64,000 nt of DNA from Rhodamnia argentea (lineage: Eukaryota; Streptophyta; Magnoliopsida; Myrtales; Myrtaceae). Shown piece after piece: positions 49,575 to 62,537 of the stretch (positions within the stretch are counted from its first letter, which is position 1; each line of letters begins with the position of its first letter). The notes under the pieces are model-generated. The model made no database searches and was not told the DNA's origin. It was given only the letters and a program-made list of their open reading frames with translations. The position numbers and the translations under genes are program-made. The stretch covers positions 35,198,494 through 35,262,493 of the forward strand of contig NC_063152.1 in NCBI RefSeq assembly GCF_020921035.1. The letters are read 5' to 3'.

Positions 49575-51854
49575 TTATTGGTTTTCTTGCTTCATGTTAG
49601 GTAAAAGGCTGCATTTGTCTGCTGCTCCAGTGTATTTTGATCTGGGAGAGAGGGAGAGAGAGTGGGGTGCTTTCATCTTTTTTTCACGGTGCCCCCTAGC
49701 AGGGAAGGGACTGCATGAATAGACTATCAGATCAGCGTGCCAGTTCTTGTCTTGAGATTACCTTCAACAGAGTTATTTCTTCTCGGAACCCTCAATTGGA
49801 AATCACCAAAATAGAGTATAGCGACTCTTGATGGAAGCCGCATCGCGGCATGTTTGCTAATGCATGCTGGAGTCATTGCCTATGCACAGCCCGAGGACCA
49901 CGTAATCTATATTGGGAAAGTGGGGTTGCTGGAAAAAACTTGTGTCTCTTTGGTAAACAGAAAGGGCAAAAGAGAATCGAAAGAACCAAGTGAGAAGCTT
50001 GGGCTAGTAACACTTCGAATTCTGGCTTTTAGGGGTTGATTTTGACCTGAGTCTTTTGATGCCAAAGGGCGAGTTCGATTACCCTTATTCCGCTGCAAGA
50101 GATATTAATACCATGTACAATGCGAAAGGCGCTAGCTTTGCGTTTCTTGAGCTTGACCCTTCTCGTGTCGGTGCAGCATTTATACATACTGTTAGACTAG
50201 GTGAAGCATCGTGTTGATTTAATTGATGGAAACATGAAATGGACGATGTGGCTGCGGCGGTGGGGCTCTGGGGGTGAGCTCCCCGATCATCCGGGGGAAA
50301 AGTAGAGCTTTCTATTCTTTATTTTTTTGGAAAAAAGCTTCGAAATTGTCTGATAAATGAAAGTAAAGAAAGTGGTATCAGTTGTAGAGTCATGCTCTTA
50401 AAGGCCGCCCAATAACAGCTTTGAAATTATACTCCTGTCTCTGTATCGTAAACAAAATGGTCAAAATGTTGATGGATTTCTTATCAAAAGCACCATCATC
50501 CCTTATAAAGACGGTTACTACCATGAAAATATCAAACTGGTAAATGGATGAGACGTTTTTCCTGAACTAATTTTTGAGTCACAAAAATCCTAAACTGGTA
50601 CTACCTGTGAAATATTTATTCTAAATTAATTTTTGGGTCCGCAAAAACACTAGCTGGCATACTCATGATGTATATACTCTCTGTTAGCTTCCGTTAATAT
50701 TGTGAAATTACCTAAGCTGGATGACAAATTGCAATAACTCAATTGACATGGGAAACAAAGAGAAAAACGAAAAAAGAAAAAAAAGATTTGACATGGCAAA
50801 TCAACTTGTAAATCCATATGAGTTTGGGATAAATTTGTTATTAGTGTATCAATTTAAAGTAAATTTGTCAAGATATACCTATATACAAAGATAATCAAGA
50901 ATGCAATCGGTGTACCGACCCTAATTTAGTTACGCTTGTTATTTGGACACGCCCTTATTTTGGTTAGTAGTGGGCTTGAAAATTAGAACTGAAGCATAGA
51001 GAAGCAAACTTCTTGGCTTGTCCAATTGCTTAAATGACTGAACAGCCTCTTTGACTCTGCTCTTGTTCAGATGTCCGTTTCTTCTGCTTTTGGTTTTAAA
51101 GAAACTAAGAGGAGAGACATTGTAATCTACTGCTTACTGGAATAAGGTTATCCAAATTTTCCCTGCCAAAATTTTCTGGATTGAGTTGCATTTGTATGTG
51201 CGGCGCCAGTAGATTTGAGATTAATTTCTGAGTGAGAATAATGGACACGGGGAAAATTTGAAAATCTTTACATAGTTCGGAACCGAGAAATCCGTTTTCA
51301 TTCCCCAGGGAAGTTTGAATTTCCCACCAAGAAAGGCATAGCCTGCTTCTGCACAAGTCCAATTCCATATCTTCACTACAACAAGATCTGAGTCATTCCA
51401 CTGTGAGTTCGAATGAAACAGTAAGTAACGTCTAAAAGAGAAGCACACAGCATCACTGCTGCTCATGGTTATCTAACACACCGAAATTTTGATGCCGTCA
51501 TAGTTGTTGTGTATGTTGAAAGTGCATTACGATTGCTACATATGTTGAAAGTATGGCTAATGGACTGTGTATATGACGAGGATACATGATGCCGAGATTT
51601 TTTTGAAGCACATACTATTTGTTCCTGTAATCGAAACTCCTGTCTATTCTGGAATGCATCACAACATAGAGCTATATATATATATTTACATGGCATGCGC
51701 CCCACTTGCGCGATGAACACAGTGAGTTTGATGGTCTGGCCAACTCAATTGGAAACAACACAATGCTTAAAAAGTATGTCTAGGACAAGAAATCTAATAG
51801 ACAGTCATATATTCATAGAAGATGCTGACTTTTTTTTTCTGTTCCATATGTTGT
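49575..51854. other. Convergent intergenic region between LPEAT2 and AGL6
   Basis: It holds the 3' UTRs of both genes and a decayed copy of the 58-nt-unit foldback element (50516-50880). A short AT microsatellite lies near 51671-51684. No further gene is supported. Confidence 0.55.
50516..50880. mobile_element. Decayed second copy of the 58-nt-unit foldback element
   Basis: It shares with 1006-1497 the words ACCATGAAAA, AAACTGGTA, AAATATTTATTCTAAATTAA-type units, a central TTCCGTTA, and reversed units on the right (GGATAAATTTGTTATTAGTG). Its boundaries are approximate. Confidence 0.5.
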
Positions 51855-54800
51855 TTAGAGGACCCATCCTTGAATGAAGTTGGTTTCACCAGCAATGCTC
51901 CTTGTACCTTCTGCTTGAACATACTGGTACCTGTTCATGCACCGCTCGAAAAGATAAATGAACAAAAGATATAAAGAAGACTAAGAAAGAAGACAGAAGA
52001 TAAGGAAGACGATGATCATGATGATGATGATGATGAAAAGGAGGCAGAGGAGGAAAACAGGAAATGTTTATAACCCTTGAAATAATTAACACAGCAGCAT
52101 ATGGGTATTCATTTTAACCTCAACTTCATTTATTTTAGAATAATTAGATGATTTTATACAAGTCAGTGCAATCTGTTCAAACCAAAGAAGAAAAGTTCTG
52201 AATGATGTCAATTTTATTATAGACATGCTCGGGTCCACTCTCGCCTCATGGCGTGCTTGATATCTTCCTATGTTGTTTTGCGCACCACATCGGAATGGCA
52301 CTGTTGTCTCGTAATTATCTTCAGTTGTTACTCCTAATATGTATTCCCGCCTGAATCCTATAGCGTTGTTCTTTTGAAATGTTATTTCGTACGAGTTTCA
52401 TCTGCGCAACTGAAGATACTGCATGCAGTTCTATTGTCCACCACTAAGCCAGATCCTATCAACACATTGTCAACACAATGCACTTTTCGTGGAACTCATA
52501 TGATCAGTAAAGAGTCACAAAAAGGGAAACACGCAAAGAGAGAGTACCCGATTTGCAAGACCGGCTCGGGTTCGCACTCCAAGGAGTTGGGTTGAGAATG
52601 GTGGACATGGAAGCTGCTAGTTCCTGCTGCATCAGGATTGGAGGTCCAAAGCCCTTGAATGGCCTTGAGATTTAGGCCTTCTGCCTCCAGCTGAGAAAAC
52701 ATGAATCATCAAGCATCAAGTGATGGTGTTGAAAATTTCTTAAGGATATCGATCTTGTCATGAGTGTGAAGTATAATGTATTGAAATAACAATTTTTTAT
52801 ACCTGGAACTTGAGTTTCTTGTTAAGATCTCCGAGCTCCCGCTCCTGCCATTATGTCGCCAAAGGCCAAAGATATCGCATTTAGATACTATGGGGATTAG
52901 CTTAGAAATGGAGGATATGGATCCTCTCAATTGTACAATAAACAGACTCACTCATGAAATCATCACACATAGTTGAACAGTAACTTAATTTTCAGTTGAG
53001 ATGATAGATATCAGGAACTGTTTTTCAACTCTTCAAGCCTTTTTCAGGCAATTTACAGAAGAATATAATGAGCTGATCTACTTTCTAAATTGAGATGATG
53101 CCGATCCAATGAGAAGTGAGTAAGTTGTAGAGATCGATTTCAGAACTTACTAAATACACTACCTACCTTTCTGCGGAGGTCATCCATTTGTTCCAACATA
53201 AGTTGTGTCTACAATATGGGAAACAAAAATAGAGATAAAGAGAGTGTAAATTCAGGATCTTACTAAGTTTATGTTTGGAAAAAGGCAGACATGGAAAAAT
53301 AGCTTCTCTTGAGGATCGATGACAGTAACAAGATTTTTAGTTTTAATTGACAACTACTCTTAGAGTACACCATTTTTCCTATGTCAGAAATGAAATAACG
53401 ATAAAGATTAATAGGAGAGAACCAAATTTTGAACTGTATATAAAAGCTTCGAATGTGTCGATGATGGACCTCCTTTTTTTTTTTTTTTTTGGTCGGAATG
53501 GATCTCCCTTTCACCTTGTTCAATATTTAGTTGCATGGATCTATTAGCCATTACACCTTAATCAATATGCATGATTAGTTGTATCAAAGTCCTTCAAAAG
53601 ATGATTAATTTGGGAAATCAGATCAATTTACCTTCCTTCGCCTAGCTTGTGCAAGAGCTTGTTCAAGCTGCTTCTCAAGATTTTGCAACTCTTTGACATT
53701 CAGCGGTCCGAGGTCTTCTCCAAGCAAATGCCTTAATTCAGTGCTCCATGTTAGCACAGATTATGGCCTTGGCATATAACAACTTAATAGATCGATTAAT
53801 ACTTGAACCTATGAGGTGATATTTTGGCAAGAATAAGAAAAGAGCAAAACCTCTGAGTTTGTTGAAGAGATTCATATTTTGCCTTCAATTTCGATACCTC
53901 TTGAAACCAGTTCTGCTATCATAGAAAAAGCACCAAGTGAAGTGAAGACAGACATCTCTTCCGCTTCATTATAACGAAAATTTGATATTTAAATGTAACG
54001 AATCTCTTTGGGAAACTAATGCTTCACATTTATTATAGCATGAAAATAAGGAAACATCGTACAGCTGTTTTAACATGTCACATATGAAGTCTCGGCATGC
54101 TGTTTAACAACAATAAGATCATTTAAATCAATACGAAGTTCCAGGCTTCAACCAAAAGAAAGGGCTTATTGAGCAGCAAATCCAATATCTGGTATAATGA
54201 ATACAAACTTGTGTTTCACGTTCAACACTGTTGTCTTGAGTAGTGAAGCTGTTACGTTGGTATCGCTCGAGCGTCTTATATATGCTGCAGAGAAGACATG
54301 TAGAAAAGATTAGTCATCTTGAATCTCAACTTTCAAATACTTTCTGCACAACAAAAACAAAATTTACGAAACACGGGTTCAGGAAACGGTGCAAAAAATT
54401 GGGCAAGTGGCCAAGAAAATCTGCCCCCCGTAGGTGATTCTAGTATGAGAAATTTCACAGCTTGGGGTTGTGAATATTTCCTACTATTAAAGTCAGTTGA
54501 ACAAGTAACTATTTAAGCAAATGGTTTTCACTTTCTACTCATCCACAATCAGCAAAATGTGTCTCTATGTAAAGTTAATAACCAATCCTTATTAGAGATT
54601 CAGTTAACAATACTCGTGAACCTGTAAAAGAACCTATAACCATTGCTGTTAGCATCCTGATGAATATAGGTTAATCCCATTTGGCCTCTTACGTTTTACC
54701 AGTATGAACTCGCAAATCTTGCATATAAATGGAAAACATGCCATTAGATTACTACTGGAAGTAGGGGCTCTAGTATGGCAAATATCTGTTCTAACTCTAG

Positions 54801-55453
54801 AGTTAAACAGAACAAAGTCCTACAATCACACCAATCTTCTTGATAAATCACTTGAAATGTGTGAATTTTTCTACAATGACCATCAACGGACTTGCCCTCG
54901 TGCTAAATCAGATACTAAATTGTGAACTGGGGATGGCAAGGAACAGCTATAACACCATGAAACTAGAGAAGTGCCCTTTTGATCAAGGTATGCATTACAC
55001 AAATAATGTTCGTTGGTCAATATGACAGTAATGATTCAAATAACAAGAACCACAAAAAAAAAAAAAAAAAAGAGAGAGAGAGAGAGAGAGCTGACAAGTA
55101 CTTATCTAAACTATGTTAAGATGAAATAATGAAAAGTAGCCCCTCCTTGTCCTTGTACTGCAACTGGAACAGACTCTCTCCACAAATTGCAAGTCTTAGG
55201 TTGTAACTAATGGCATATGATTAATCAATGGAAACACTTGCTGCATTGCACTGTCTCTTTATGCATGTCTGATCCGACCCTTGTTTGTTGTAGGATTAAA
55301 GAGAGTTATTCACCATTATAACTGCAAGTTCTTTAATTGAGAAGGCAAAGAAACATCTGGGGCTACATTTTTGTGGGAATGCTTCCATTTGTTACCTAAA
55401 TATGCTGCATTTTTGTGACAAAGGAAGTAGAAAAGATAATACAGAAAATTTAC

Positions 55454-55500
<47 letters not shown>

Positions 55501-55866
55501 CGAAGCAATGCCACCTACAGATAAAAATTCTGTCTTCCTCTTTGTTCATTTTTTTCTCAGAAGAAAATCTTAGTATATTAGTCTGATGCAAGGACATGGT
55601 CTTTCTTGTGGGCATGGAGAAAAGCTTAATGAAAAGAGAAGACAGATTGTACATAAAGAAGCGATTGAACACAAAAGCTTCACGCATTCTTTTGGCACTA
55701 TGCAACTAGCTTTCTCTAGAGAGAGAGAGAGAGAGAGAGCACTGAAGAACCCTAGATCGTCCAACTTGCACAGAGGTCCAAGAGAGGGCACAAGCTCCAC
55801 CGAAAGAAGTCATTACTTGACCTCAAAACCGAAGGATGTCAAGACCCAACTTTGACACCTTCCCAC

Positions 55867-55900
<34 letters not shown>

Positions 55901-56795
55901 CATGGAAAACACGAATGTGATGGATCTGCACCACCCTCACACCTGAAGGGTGCTTAAAGTTATCTTGAAGAAGAAAGTGCATACCCAGATGATCAAACGA
56001 CTAAAAGACATGAAGACAAAAACCCCCGCACACTCTTCTGGCACTGTGCAGCTAGCTTTCTCTAAGAGAGAGAGAGAGAGAGAGCATTGAAGAACCCTAG
56101 ATCCTCCAACTTGCACAGAGGTCCAAGAGAGGGCACAAGGTTTTCGCTTCAGGTGGATAGCAAAATGGGGAATATTGGGTTTCAGGTGATCATTTCAGAG
56201 GAGACTCGTACAGCACCCACTACCACTGTTGTGATTCATTTCCATGAAAAACAAGAAGAAAGAGAAGCAAAAGTACAAAGAGAGGACAGGAAACGTGTCG
56301 ATCTTGCATTGGCAACATGTCATAATAGAACTGAGAACTGGCGGTTCCTTTGAGAGATCCAACACAACCCACATGAAGAAGGATGACATGAAAACGGGAA
56401 AAGCCCCCCAAAGCGAACACACCCTGACAAACTACCAGATGGACTGGGGAACTGAGGAAAAACCAGAAACGAGAGAGGAAAGAAAAACTCTTTCTCAGAG
56501 GAGAGAGAGAGAGAGAAAGCTCTTCACTGCAGCTCAAGTGATGAAAATGGCATTAGAAAGGACGAGATGAAAATGAGAACTGAGGAAACGACCACCCACT
56601 TGTTGCTAAAAAGCTAACATTTTTACTTGGAGGAGGACGAGGAACCGGAGTTTGGTTTCTTGGAATTAAGCTTTTTCACAATAATTTTCCCGGGAAAGAA
56701 AAAGGAAAACTTGGTAAACAATACTCTCGATGAAACCCACAAAAGAGAAAAGAATCCCAGAAAAAAGAAACCAATGAGAAAACTTGATAAACTAA

Positions 56796-56854
<59 letters not shown>

Positions 56855-57045
56855 CCCAGAAGGTCCAGAGCTGCCAAACTCATAGAGCTTGCCACGGCTG
56901 GAGAAGATGATGAGTGCGACCTCAACATCACACAGCACAGAGAGCTCATAGGCCTTCTTCAAGAGCCCGTTCCTCCTCTTGGAGAAGGTCACTTGCCTGT
57001 TGATCTTGTTCTCTATCCTCTTCAGCTCCACTCTCCCTCTCCCCA

Positions 57046-57046
<1 letters not shown>
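51855..57046 (-). CDS. AGL6: MIKC-type MADS-box transcription factor AGL6
   Basis: Eight exons on the minus strand: 57046-56856, 54284-54209, 53912-53851, 53731-53632, 53208-53167, 52844-52803, 52690-52548 and 51930-51855, giving 243 aa. The eight-exon layout, with the 42-nt exons 5 and 6, is typical of the SEP/AGL6 group. The MADS domain (1-60, [20 protein letters not shown]) binds CArG boxes. It is followed by the I region, the K domain (about 90-171, with [21 protein letters not shown]) for dimer and tetramer formation, and the C region. The C-terminus carries both AGL6 hallmarks: [15 protein letters not shown] and the terminal [11 protein letters not shown]. These separate it from SEP1-4. 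AGL6 proteins act in floral meristem and floral organ identity and in ovule development. Intron 1 is 2.6 kb and full of GA repeats. The start codon directly follows a (GA)n leader. Confidence 0.96.
52018..52035. repeat. (GAT)n microsatellite in AGL6 intron 7
   Basis: A short run of GAT triplets in the last intron of AGL6, with no coding role. Confidence 0.7.
55071..56849 (-). repeat. Cluster of GA microsatellites in AGL6 intron 1
   Basis: GA runs occur at about 55073-55090, 55455-55498, 55719-55739, 55870-55898, 56066-56084, 56501-56517 and 56799-56849, all in the same orientation. In the gene's own sense they read as CT runs. The last begins five bases inside the intron, right at the exon 1 donor (GGGTACAATC followed by TC). 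GAGA-type sequences are bound by plant BPC proteins, so a regulatory role is possible but not shown. Confidence 0.85.
55667..56139. repeat. 128-bp direct duplication in AGL6 intron 1
   Basis: Copies 55667-55794 and 56012-56139 align throughout. They share GGCACTATGCAACTAGCTTT-type sequence, a GA run, and AAGAACCCTAGATCGTCCAAC followed by TTGCACAGAGGTCCAAGAGA (all with few mismatches). They are 345 bp apart. Each copy includes its own GA microsatellite. Confidence 0.85.

Positions 57047-57082
<36 letters not shown>
57047..57082 (-). promoter_or_regulatory. (GA)n tract in the AGL6 5' leader
   Basis: In gene orientation about 15 GA units end immediately before GTGATGGGG, where ATG is the start codon. 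The tract is therefore in the 5' UTR or at the very start of transcription. Confidence 0.75.
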
Positions 57083-57083
<1 letters not shown>

Positions 57084-58222
57084 GACACAGTGTTTGGATA
57101 GAGGAAACAGTTTAGTCTTGGAGATTGCTGTGGATGAAGAAGATAAATGTACTATGGAGCTAGCCTCTCCTGTGGTTGTTTGGCTTTTCCTTGGTGGGGC
57201 TTTAGGGATTGCTGTACTAAAATGGAGGGTGGGAGACAATGTGTGTATTCATCTTATATCTGGTGACAGTAGGTATTCTTTGTCTAGCTTTCTAAGCAAG
57301 CATAGCAACAGATGAGCATGAGTAGATATAGAAAAGCAGAGAAGCAGAAGGAAAGGAAAAACAGAAAAGAAAGAAGGGCTGAACTTCCCCAGTGCAAAAA
57401 GGCAGGGACCATGCAATTCTCTTTAGTAAACCCTTCCTTTGTAGCCTCCATTCTTTCTTCATGTGCTACCACATGCCATTGAAGATCACTTGGCACATAT
57501 AGCAAAAGGGTCGCAATAATTGCGTTCATGAATACGCCGCTATCGAGAAGTTGCATGATTCATTTAATCGGTAGATTATTTTACTTTTATCAATCGGTAG
57601 ATTGTTGACTGATGAAATAAGAGTATGACTATCATGACGATAAATGAATAGAGATTGCTAGCCTGACAGTCCACTATCAACGGTCAAATGCTAGCCACAA
57701 GTTTGTGGCTGGCAAATAAAATAAAAAAAAGAGAGAAATTGTGAAGAAAGTTTATGGCAAGCATAACACGGTTAGTACCGTGTGATCATCAACTCAACTT
57801 TTTCCTAAATGAATTTCTCCCGAATAATGGTTTATAGCCCGATAATCCTTAATTGCCGGGATAATATGCAAGATATGAAAGCCCTATGAAAACTTCCGTA
57901 TATAAGATGTTAGACAGAAGTGATTATAGTACCGCTATCAATTGATCTAAGAGTTGAAATTATTACGAAATGCATAAAATATAAATATGTGCACATTGGC
58001 ACTGTTGTGTCGCCACCTTTCACGCATAGTTGTCGCCTAGCTAAACATTGAAATGCGAAATTTGTCTAGTTAAGAAGGTAAATGACGGAAGTGGAAACAT
58101 CTCAACACAACAAACAGCGATTTGTGACTATTTAAATAGAATAGTCAGTCTTGGTGATCATTTTGGATGGGGAAAATAGGGAAAATTGTCCCAAAAGTCC
58201 GTCCTTGTTGGCCATAGAATGC

Positions 58223-58264
<42 letters not shown>

Positions 58265-60359
58265 AATAAATAAATAAATAGATAGATAGAATTGAAAGTC
58301 ATTAAGATATCATTAGAAATTATCCATGTCAACGTTGGTCGTGCCACGTATGACAGCCAGCATTCACGTAAGAGATTTCCTATCAAAATTAATCGGATGG
58401 ACTCAATTAGAAAAATGTGAAAAAGGTTAAAGACTCAATTGGTAAAATTAAAATAGGTTTAGGACTTTTTGGGCAATTTTTTTGAGAAAATATAGGTGTT
58501 TCGAGACAACCAGATTTCATACATTCCTAATTGAGAGTGCATTTCTAATAACATAATGCCTTTGAACTAATGGAGGACAACCCTTTTTTTTTTTTTTTTT
58601 GGTTTATTTTGATATCTTGAGTGTCGCATTGATTGGGAGAGTCTTGCTGAGTGATTCATAAGTCAACATTTACTCTCAAATGGTCATCACTTTGTGTGGT
58701 TATTCGGAGTATTCCTTTTAAGACCTTGGCCAACATGGATAGGGCGTTCGTTATTCTCTGAACTCAAAAAAAAAAAAAAAAAAAACTCCTACTATTTGGT
58801 CAATTGAATATTATATGCTAGCATATAACTCGATATGCATCCCCTCGCTAGCACGAGAAGTCACATTTGTAAATTTGTTATGCAATCACAAACGACGGTA
58901 TGCATGATAAAAGTTGGATTGGTGGCGTTTCAATCAAAGAATTTCCGGTTATTGCCCCTTTTTTATTTATTTTTTTTTTTTTTTTTTTTTGGGCTTTACA
59001 ATGGCATGTTAGTATAAAAAAAGCTAAAATAAAGAGCATAAAATAGGAAAAAGCAAATTATACTTGGATTAATAGCACGGTCGAATGGGATAATTTTTTG
59101 CCATTTTGTTTTAAACTTTTGGTCAACATACATTATCGTGTTTGTCGAAAGTTAAAGACACCCTCGAATCCAAACTTCTGCAATAAAAATCTAGGAAGCA
59201 CGGACACTTTTTGGGAGCCCTTTGTCTTGTATCAAATGTGAGTCGGACGGCAACACTCGTAGCTCCTGAATTTTAGAAATGTTGTGCCATGTCCCGTGTC
59301 GGTGTCAATGCTATTTAGATAAAAATCGCAAATCCACCCAAAAAACACCTAAGAATTATATAAATCCCATGGTTAGATGTCATTTTCATCCTTATTTTTT
59401 TTTTTCGAATTATTATGGGGATGAATAGATTGGAGGTGGTTGAGAGGTATTATTCAAAAAGCTGCAAATTTTTTTCCCCTTACCAGCCCAATAATCATTA
59501 CGAATATCCGATTTGATTTGTTGCTGTTTTTGGCTAAACTGCTTTTGTATTGGCAGGTCCCTATGCAAGTCGCTATTGCTACTTAAAATGGAAATAAACA
59601 TACATATAAATAAATATATATCCATTAAATTTGAGCAATTTGAGTCAATTAAACTTCTGAAAAGGGCAACGACCATGTATTGGGCGTGTCTCATAACTTT
59701 ATCTAGCCATTGAAGTTTTCTATCTTTACATCCCAACATTTATTACGGAAGAAGTAATATTGGTCCCTGGCCGGGGTTCTGCGACCCCTGCCGGCCATTT
59801 CCGGCAATGGTAGGGCAGCGGCGGCCATGGCTATGGAAGTCCTCGTCGCCCATGGAAACTCTCCCTTTTAAAAAAATTTTAGCTTATTTTCAAATTTAAT
59901 TCAATTTTTTAGCTTATTTTTTATTTTCATAATCCACGTGAAAGTCCACATGGAATAATTTTTTTAAAAAAAATTCCACATAAGATTAAATATTTAATTC
60001 TAAATGTCACGTAGTCCATTTGGTCGGAATTCCTCCAATTTGGCACTTAAGTAATCGTTTTTTCTTCGTGATTTTGGTACTTAAATAATAGTTTCGAAAC
60101 TTTTGACATTTCTGGTATACTTCTTTCGTGAGAAAAGAATATAATATTAAATCCACCCGTATTTGTTTGGCCACACTTTGACTTAAAGGCTTAAACATTT
60201 AATCGAAGGACATTGACTCAATTTAATTTTTGAAAAACAATTAGCCTTTAGTAGACTCCTTGCAAATTTTCGACCAAAAAAAAAAAGACTCCTTGCAAAT
60301 TGATTATTGCGAAATAGTTCTTGAAAATAAGTCAAAGAATAAAATAACAGAAAGGACAA
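57083..60359. other. AGL6 upstream region and AT-rich intergenic DNA
   Basis: No gene is seen. The first several hundred bases should include the AGL6 promoter. A compound (AAT)n-(AAAT)n-(GATA)n microsatellite lies at 58223-58288. Poly-A/T runs occur near 58586, 58767 and 58971. A short GC-rich patch (59769-59870, with GCCGGCC and GGCGGCC words) looks like a fragment of the same kind of GC-rich repeat seen at 60.4 kb. Confidence 0.55.
58223..58288. repeat. Compound microsatellite (AAT)n(AAAT)n(GATA)n
   Basis: Perfect to near-perfect trinucleotide units pass into tetranucleotide units within 66 bases. Confidence 0.88.
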
Positions 60360-60364
60360 TGGAG

Positions 60365-60865
60365 GAATTTGCAGCTACATATGAAAGCTCGGGCAAGCGA
60401 CTCAACGGCAGCATCGGTGTTGACGTCACGGCGACCCCAAGCATCGGCGGCCCAGGCGAGTCTTGTGACCTCGGGTGGGGCAACGCCCCGGGGCTGCACG
60501 GCTGGGCAATGTCGTCACAGCAAGATCTGGCTCGCCTGTGGCTCTCACGCCGGTGCCGGTGTTCCACAGTGCAAGCGAGATTTAGCTAGCCTGTGGGCCT
60601 CGCATCAATGCCGGCCTCAAGAAACCAAGCAGCGGGTCACTGAGGTCGCACGACCTAGGCAATGAAACACCGGGGTTGTCGAACCACCAGTGTGGCTCAG
60701 CTCGCCAAAGCCCCTACGTCCGATGTCCTCATTTCCCGTGTCTTGGCATGCGCGGCTTATTGGTCAGGGGCCGCGCAACCCCAGGCGGTGCGCTACCGCC
60801 TTGTGAGTCATCGCTTGGCCGTGCGATACCGGCTATACCTTGTTTTGAGTTACGATCACTTTCAA
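60365..60865. repeat. GC-rich repeat-like island in AT-rich DNA
   Basis: About 500 bases of sharply higher GC content sit between strongly AT-rich flanks. The island contains an imperfect tandem unit of about 45 bases (60516-60559 and 60565-60614, sharing CTAGCCTGTGGGCCTC-like and ATGCCGG words). Overlapping open frames in several frames (for example 60369-60665 and 60676-60966) follow from the low stop-codon frequency of GC-rich DNA. No protein family is recognised. It is probably the core of a transposon-derived repeat. Confidence 0.45.
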
Positions 60866-62537
60866 AGCAAAATTTCGAACTGATTTTTTTTTTTTTTGGA
60901 AATTCTGTTAGGAAATACCAAAATTTTAGCTTTAAAGGTATTTTGGAAGTCCGAAACTACTTGTAAGGATTTGGATCGCCTAATATTTGAGTTTCCGTGA
61001 TATGCTTACTATTACTCAAATCAGGCCATCCAAATGAAAATGAATGGCATGATTTGAGAGAGGGTTGCGATTCAAAATTTTTCAAAACCCAAAAAAATTT
61101 CCACCCAAATTTTTTCCCTCCCCCTCAACAAATGATGTGGTCCATTCTTGGCCGTCTATTTTTATTTGAACGGCCTGATTTGAATAATGATAAATATGTC
61201 ACGAAAACTTTAATATTAGGCGATTCGGATCTCGCTCGTAAACGCGATCCCAACCGCACCCTCAGTCGTTCAAATGTTAACTTAGGAAAAAATGTGACAC
61301 TCTCTCATAAAAACCATTGTATCCTTTTACAGAACTGATGGCGTGCAGTGATGTGGACCGGCTCGTTTGATTCGATCCTTGTCATCATGATTGACGGTTT
61401 TTCCAAAAATAATAATAATAATAATAAAGAATTATGAGATGAGTTAATGGCTTTTTTACCCTTATTTATTGAATGGTCAACTTACCTTTTTTTTTTGGGC
61501 AAGAAGAGAGGAGTTTGATCTCGAATCTCTTTCTATATCTCCTCTCTTTCTTTTCACAAATTCAAATTGAAGGTCAAATGACTTTTGCGGTGTCTACCGT
61601 TGGGGAAATCCGGATAGCCTCTCGCTCGGTGGATGACGGACGCGCTCGAGATGATTTCTTGATCGGCGAATACAATACCTATGGGATAGCAAAATCATGT
61701 TCCCCCGCTATACCTCGGTCACGCACTTCGAAAAGGAACGTCGGCTCGAGCGATTCCATCTCCATCTCTGAGGTAAGGGGCCGACAAGATCTAAAACACT
61801 AGGAACGAAACTTTCGAATTCACTTCTGACGGAAAACGGAATCCTTGTTTTGTGGTGGTCAAAAAATCCTGGCTAGTCTATCCAAACCATGTGAACCTAC
61901 ATTTCATCTGTAATTTCCTCCTCTCTTTTTTTCATTTTTTAGGTTAGGGCAAATTTTGAGGTCTTGCATCCTCCGTCCAAAAGAACACACACGAGACGAG
62001 AGAGATCGGCCGCCGCCGACAGCTTTGATGTGGTCGTCAGTATTTCGTGGAGGCGATCATTGGTCCCGGTTCGAAATAATACCAAAGCAAGCTCAGATCT
62101 TGGAGGGGTTTTGAAGCATTTCGATTGGGATTGGGACTTTGATGCGAGATCAATCGATCCAATGTGGCAAATTATCAATTCACGGGTTCAATTTTCAGCG
62201 TTGGCGCCACCCATCTTGGCTCAGCTCGATGACTTTTTTTTTTTTTTCCAAAGGGTTAGTTCTATACCTGATTCATAACTCGAAAATTTTTAATAATGTT
62301 TTTTATCGTAAGAGAGGTTCGGGCAAAAAATTTTTAGGTTCGAAACCTTACCACCTGGCCAGCCCCCTTGCTTCTCTACGGTTCGACCCGATCAATCCGT
62401 TTAGAATCACTCCCCGATCGAGTCTAAGGCAGCATACCCACGAAGACAAACACGACCTAACACAAAAGTTTCCTGCGAAACACGCACTATCAAGCTTTGC
62501 TAAAAACTTCACGAGCAAGGTTACAAATAGCTATGGA
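60866..62537. other. Intergenic region, nothing identified
   Basis: AT-rich sequence with an (AAT)n run near 61409-61425. Two moderately GC-rich open stretches (about 61580-61800 and 61960-62280) are joined by a possible GT-AG pair. Their translations resemble no family I know, and no start or downstream exons could be supported. Confidence 0.45.

Noticed and set aside
55071..57082. Regularly spaced GA runs considered as a CRISPR-like or satellite array
   Set aside because: The spacing is irregular, the repeat is a plain dinucleotide, and the host is a plant intron. These are microsatellites.
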